The position numbers were made by a program, and so were the translations under genes. A stretch of 8,304 bases of DNA from Acidobacteriota bacterium (lineage in GTDB: Bacteria; Acidobacteriota; Terriglobia; Terriglobales; Acidobacteriaceae). The stretch is from contig JAJZNH010000958.1 in the NCBI GenBank assembly GCA_021811745.1, forward strand, positions 3,712 through 12,015, written 5' to 3'. Of the stretch, positions 6,526-8,304 are shown piece after piece. Below the pieces are notes generated by a model. The model was not told the origin of the DNA and made no database searches. It was given only the letters and a program-made list of their open reading frames with translations. Within the stretch, counting starts at the first letter, position 1; every line of letters starts with the position of its first letter.

Positions 6526-7770
6526 TCAAGATCCCCGGTAGGGGCTGCGCAGGTACTTTCGGGCCGTATCGGCGCGGCTAGTATTTGGACCCGCCGCAAT
6601 GGCCTCCCGATAGTCCGTCAACGCAAGTTGGCGCTGGCCGATCAGGTCGCGGCATTCGCCGCCGGCCACCAGCGAACGAATCTTCAAGTCGGTTCCCACG
6701 CCTGTGGTCGCAGCCGCACGCTCATAAGCCTCGGCAGCCTGTTTGTAATGCCTCTGCCCGCGCAAGGCGTCTCCCAAACCATAGTCGGCCAGCTCCACCT
6801 TGGCCGAGTCAAAAAAGCCTGGCTTGGCGGCTTCGGCCAGCAGGTCACGGTACGCCTTCACCGCGACCATGCCCTCACCGTCATCCTTGCGCAGGTTGGC
6901 TTCTTCCAGTCGGAACAGAAAGTCGCGCGGGTATTGCTTTTCCAATCCCTCCACCACTTGGATTGCCTCTTTGTACCTCGCTTGACGCCGCAAAAACAGT
7001 TCCATCGCGGTGCGTGCCTCCACGCTTGTAATCACCCCATGCGTTGCGGCCTCCCTCAACATCTGCATGCCTTTAGTCTTCGAGCCCGTGATGCCTGCGA
7101 ACCCGATCAAAAGCTTGAATGGCCAGGGCAGGGCGCCCACTACATACTGGTAAACCCCAACAACCAGCTTCGCGTCTGCGTAATTGGGGTCTAATTGCAA
7201 TACCCGCATTTCGTCGTCCTTGGCCTTCATGGCTAGCCGGAACCCGGCCCCAAAGCGACGCTGCACCATAGCGATATATGTACACTCCAGACTGCGCGCC
7301 CAGCCACGGGCGAATAGCGCGTTCACATCGTTGGGATTCTTGCTCAACCTCCAGTCGGCGTCCCGCACGACTTCGTTCGAGAGATCCATGACGCGCTGGG
7401 TCACCTTGGGATTTTCGTCAGTGGCGTGCCGGCCGGTCAGAAAGCCGTCGGTGGCATAAAAAGTAGTGTCCAGTAGATCCTGCCGGTAAAGATCCTCAAA
7501 AACCACAGCATCTAGCAAGTACGCCGTGGCCTGAGGGTCGCCCGGATGCTCCTTGTGATAGCGCTTAAAATCAGCCACGGCCACGGGATAATTCAGATTG
7601 TAGAAGGCCCCATAAGCTGCCCGGACCTGCGGGTCGTAATTCATCGGATTTGTACTCAAGTCCGCAGCCCGCGCCTCGGCCCGGACGCCCAGCCACGCCA
7701 TTGCCAACAGCAGCGCGTATCGCCACAACGCTCCCAGATTCAACCTACCCACTACCCTAGACACTTCCAT
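6526..7770 (-). CDS. Secreted or periplasmic tetratricopeptide-repeat protein
   Basis: This 414-residue protein starts with a Sec-type signal: basic residues, a hydrophobic core at about 13-28, and a likely cut after AEARA near residue 35. The mature part is mostly helical with degenerate TPR units, visible around 48-78 (YGAFYNLNYPVAVADFKRYHKEHPGD), 147-196 (ending LQLDPNYADA), 265-285 (YKEAIQVVEGLEKQYPRD), 301-318, 328-356 (LGDALRGQRHYKQAAEAYERA) and 370-395. TPRs are scaffolds for protein contacts, and no enzyme motif was seen. A more hydrophobic segment at 202-228 (VVGVYQYVVGALPWPFKLLIGFAGI) interrupts them and could touch the membrane. The start is uncertain: AAGGA at 7778-7782 suits the ATG at 7770, while AGGAG directly abutting it suits the GTG of codon 3. 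It is first in the leftward block and divergent from pyrF. The specific role is unknown. Confidence 0.85.
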   Translation of the reverse strand: MEVSRVVGRLNLGALWRYALLLAMAWLGVRAEARAADLSTNPMNYDPQVRAAYGAFYNLNYPVAVADFKRYHKEHPGDPQATAYLLDAVVFEDLYRQDLLDTTFYATDGFLTGRHATDENPKVTQRVMDLSNEVVRDADWRLSKNPNDVNALFARGWARSLECTYIAMVQRRFGAGFRLAMKAKDDEMRVLQLDPNYADAKLVVGVYQYVVGALPWPFKLLIGFAGITGSKTKGMQMLREAATHGVITSVEARTAMELFLRRQARYKEAIQVVEGLEKQYPRDFLFRLEEANLRKDDGEGMVAVKAYRDLLAEAAKPGFFDSAKVELADYGLGDALRGQRHYKQAAEAYERAAATTGVGTDLKIRSLVAGGECRDLIGQRQLALTDYREAIAAGPNTSRADTARKYLRSPYRGS

Positions 7771-7890
7771 CTCCTGGTCCTTCGACCGAACCCGTTGCTC
7801 TGCCTCATCTCCCTCAAATCAGTGACGCTGTGCGCCCCGCTTTCAGGTGCTATGTTGCCCGCTACCGGCAATCTCATTATCCCTCTTTGT

Positions 7891-7919
7891 TTGAGTAGCT
7901 TGCATTACCTCCCTATCCT
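7891..7919 (+). promoter_or_regulatory. Candidate sigma70 promoter of pyrF
   Basis: TTGAGT at 7891-7896 and TATCCT at 7914-7919 are spaced by exactly 17 bases, each matching four of six consensus positions. Transcription would begin near 7926 and leave a leader of about 85 bases before the pyrF ATG. No riboswitch or attenuator was recognised in the leader. The rest of the 7771-8010 divergent spacer holds a GATAAT (7881-7876, leftward) that could serve the TPR gene but has no good -35. Confidence 0.35.
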
Positions 7920-8010
7920 GCTGCGTACGGCTAGCTCAATGAACACCGCTCCCGAGGAGAGCGCATCCAACCAGCCGAAAGCATGTGCCGACTTAGGATA
8001 GGATTCACCT

Positions 8011-8304
8011 ATGCCCATTCCCGAACGACTGAAGCCTATATTTCCTTCCGCCCTCTCGCCTGCCCAGAATGCCCTCGAAATCGCGCGTAGCCGTCTGATT
8101 GTCGCTCTGGACGTACCCTCGGCAACTGAAGCCATCGCGCTGGTGAACCGTTTGGAGGGCTCCTGCCGCTGGTACAAAGTTGGACTGGAGCTGTTTGCCG
8201 CTGCCGGGCCGGCCATTCTGAAGCTGCTGGCGGTTCGCGGCCATTTCATCTTCCTCGACCTCAAGTTCCACGACATTCCCAACACAGTGGCTGGAGCAGT
8301 GCGC
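8011..8304 (+). CDS. pyrF: Orotidine 5'-phosphate decarboxylase, N-terminal part
   Basis: The first 98 codons are present and the gene runs off the right edge. PyrF converts OMP to UMP, the last step of de novo pyrimidine synthesis, in the cytoplasm. The TIM-barrel start is clear: LIVALDVPS at 29-37 with substrate-binding D34, WYKVGLEL at 54-61 with K56, and [13 protein letters not shown] at 81-93 with the catalytic D83, K85 and D88. These match the Asp/Lys network of the family. About 27 residues precede the first barrel strand, more than in many PyrF proteins, but a TAG at 7999-8001 is in frame just upstream and AGGA at 8000-8003 is suitably spaced, so the ATG at 8011 is the likely start. 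It is divergent from the TPR gene, with no other pyrimidine gene in view. Confidence 0.95.
   Translation, partial: MPIPERLKPIFPSALSPAQNALEIARSRLIVALDVPSATEAIALVNRLEGSCRWYKVGLELFAAAGPAILKLLAVRGHFIFLDLKFHDIPNTVAGAVR

Noticed and set aside
7546..8001. 151-codon rightward frame before pyrF
   Set aside because: The first half is antisense to the TPR gene and the second is the intergenic spacer. It has no RBS and no domain.

Overview
This is a GC-rich bacterial chromosomal window carrying mostly housekeeping genes. No mobile element, CRISPR array, rRNA or tRNA gene was seen. The mix of genes (a bacilliredoxin, a Tat-exported cupin, a zinc-ribbon PspC protein, a secreted TPR protein, and short GGGAACA-like repeats inside a gene) fits an Acidobacteriota-like or similar soil bacterium. 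That assignment is an inference from gene content and style, not a proven placement.

Left end (1-845): the first 17 codons of a probable murB run leftward out of the window. Divergent from it is a complete bacilliredoxin gene of the BrxA/BrxB family with a strong ribosome binding site. A 282-base non-coding stretch follows, containing a nested inverted repeat. It ends where the bacilliredoxin gene and the leftward gene block converge.

Centre and right (846-7770): six genes all read leftward. In transcription order they are a secreted TPR protein, a zinc-ribbon PspC membrane protein, an alpha/beta hydrolase (ATGA overlap with pspC), a Tat-signal cupin, leucyl-tRNA synthetase (leuS), and an unknown six-helix membrane protein (GTGA overlap with leuS). 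The 243-base gap before the cupin holds a strong hairpin and a perfect -10 box, so the block is probably at least two transcription units. The two start/stop overlaps are the best evidence for translational coupling.

Right end (7771-8304): a 240-base divergent intergenic region with a plausible sigma70 promoter leads rightward into pyrF. PyrF is cut by the window edge but already shows its catalytic Asp/Lys residues.

I found no convincing new multi-gene system. The observations most worth checking are an imperfect octamer-type repeat tract read in frame inside the leuS editing-domain junction, the uncharacterised membrane protein coupled to leuS, the TPR/PspC/hydrolase cluster, and the nested inverted repeat after the bacilliredoxin gene.
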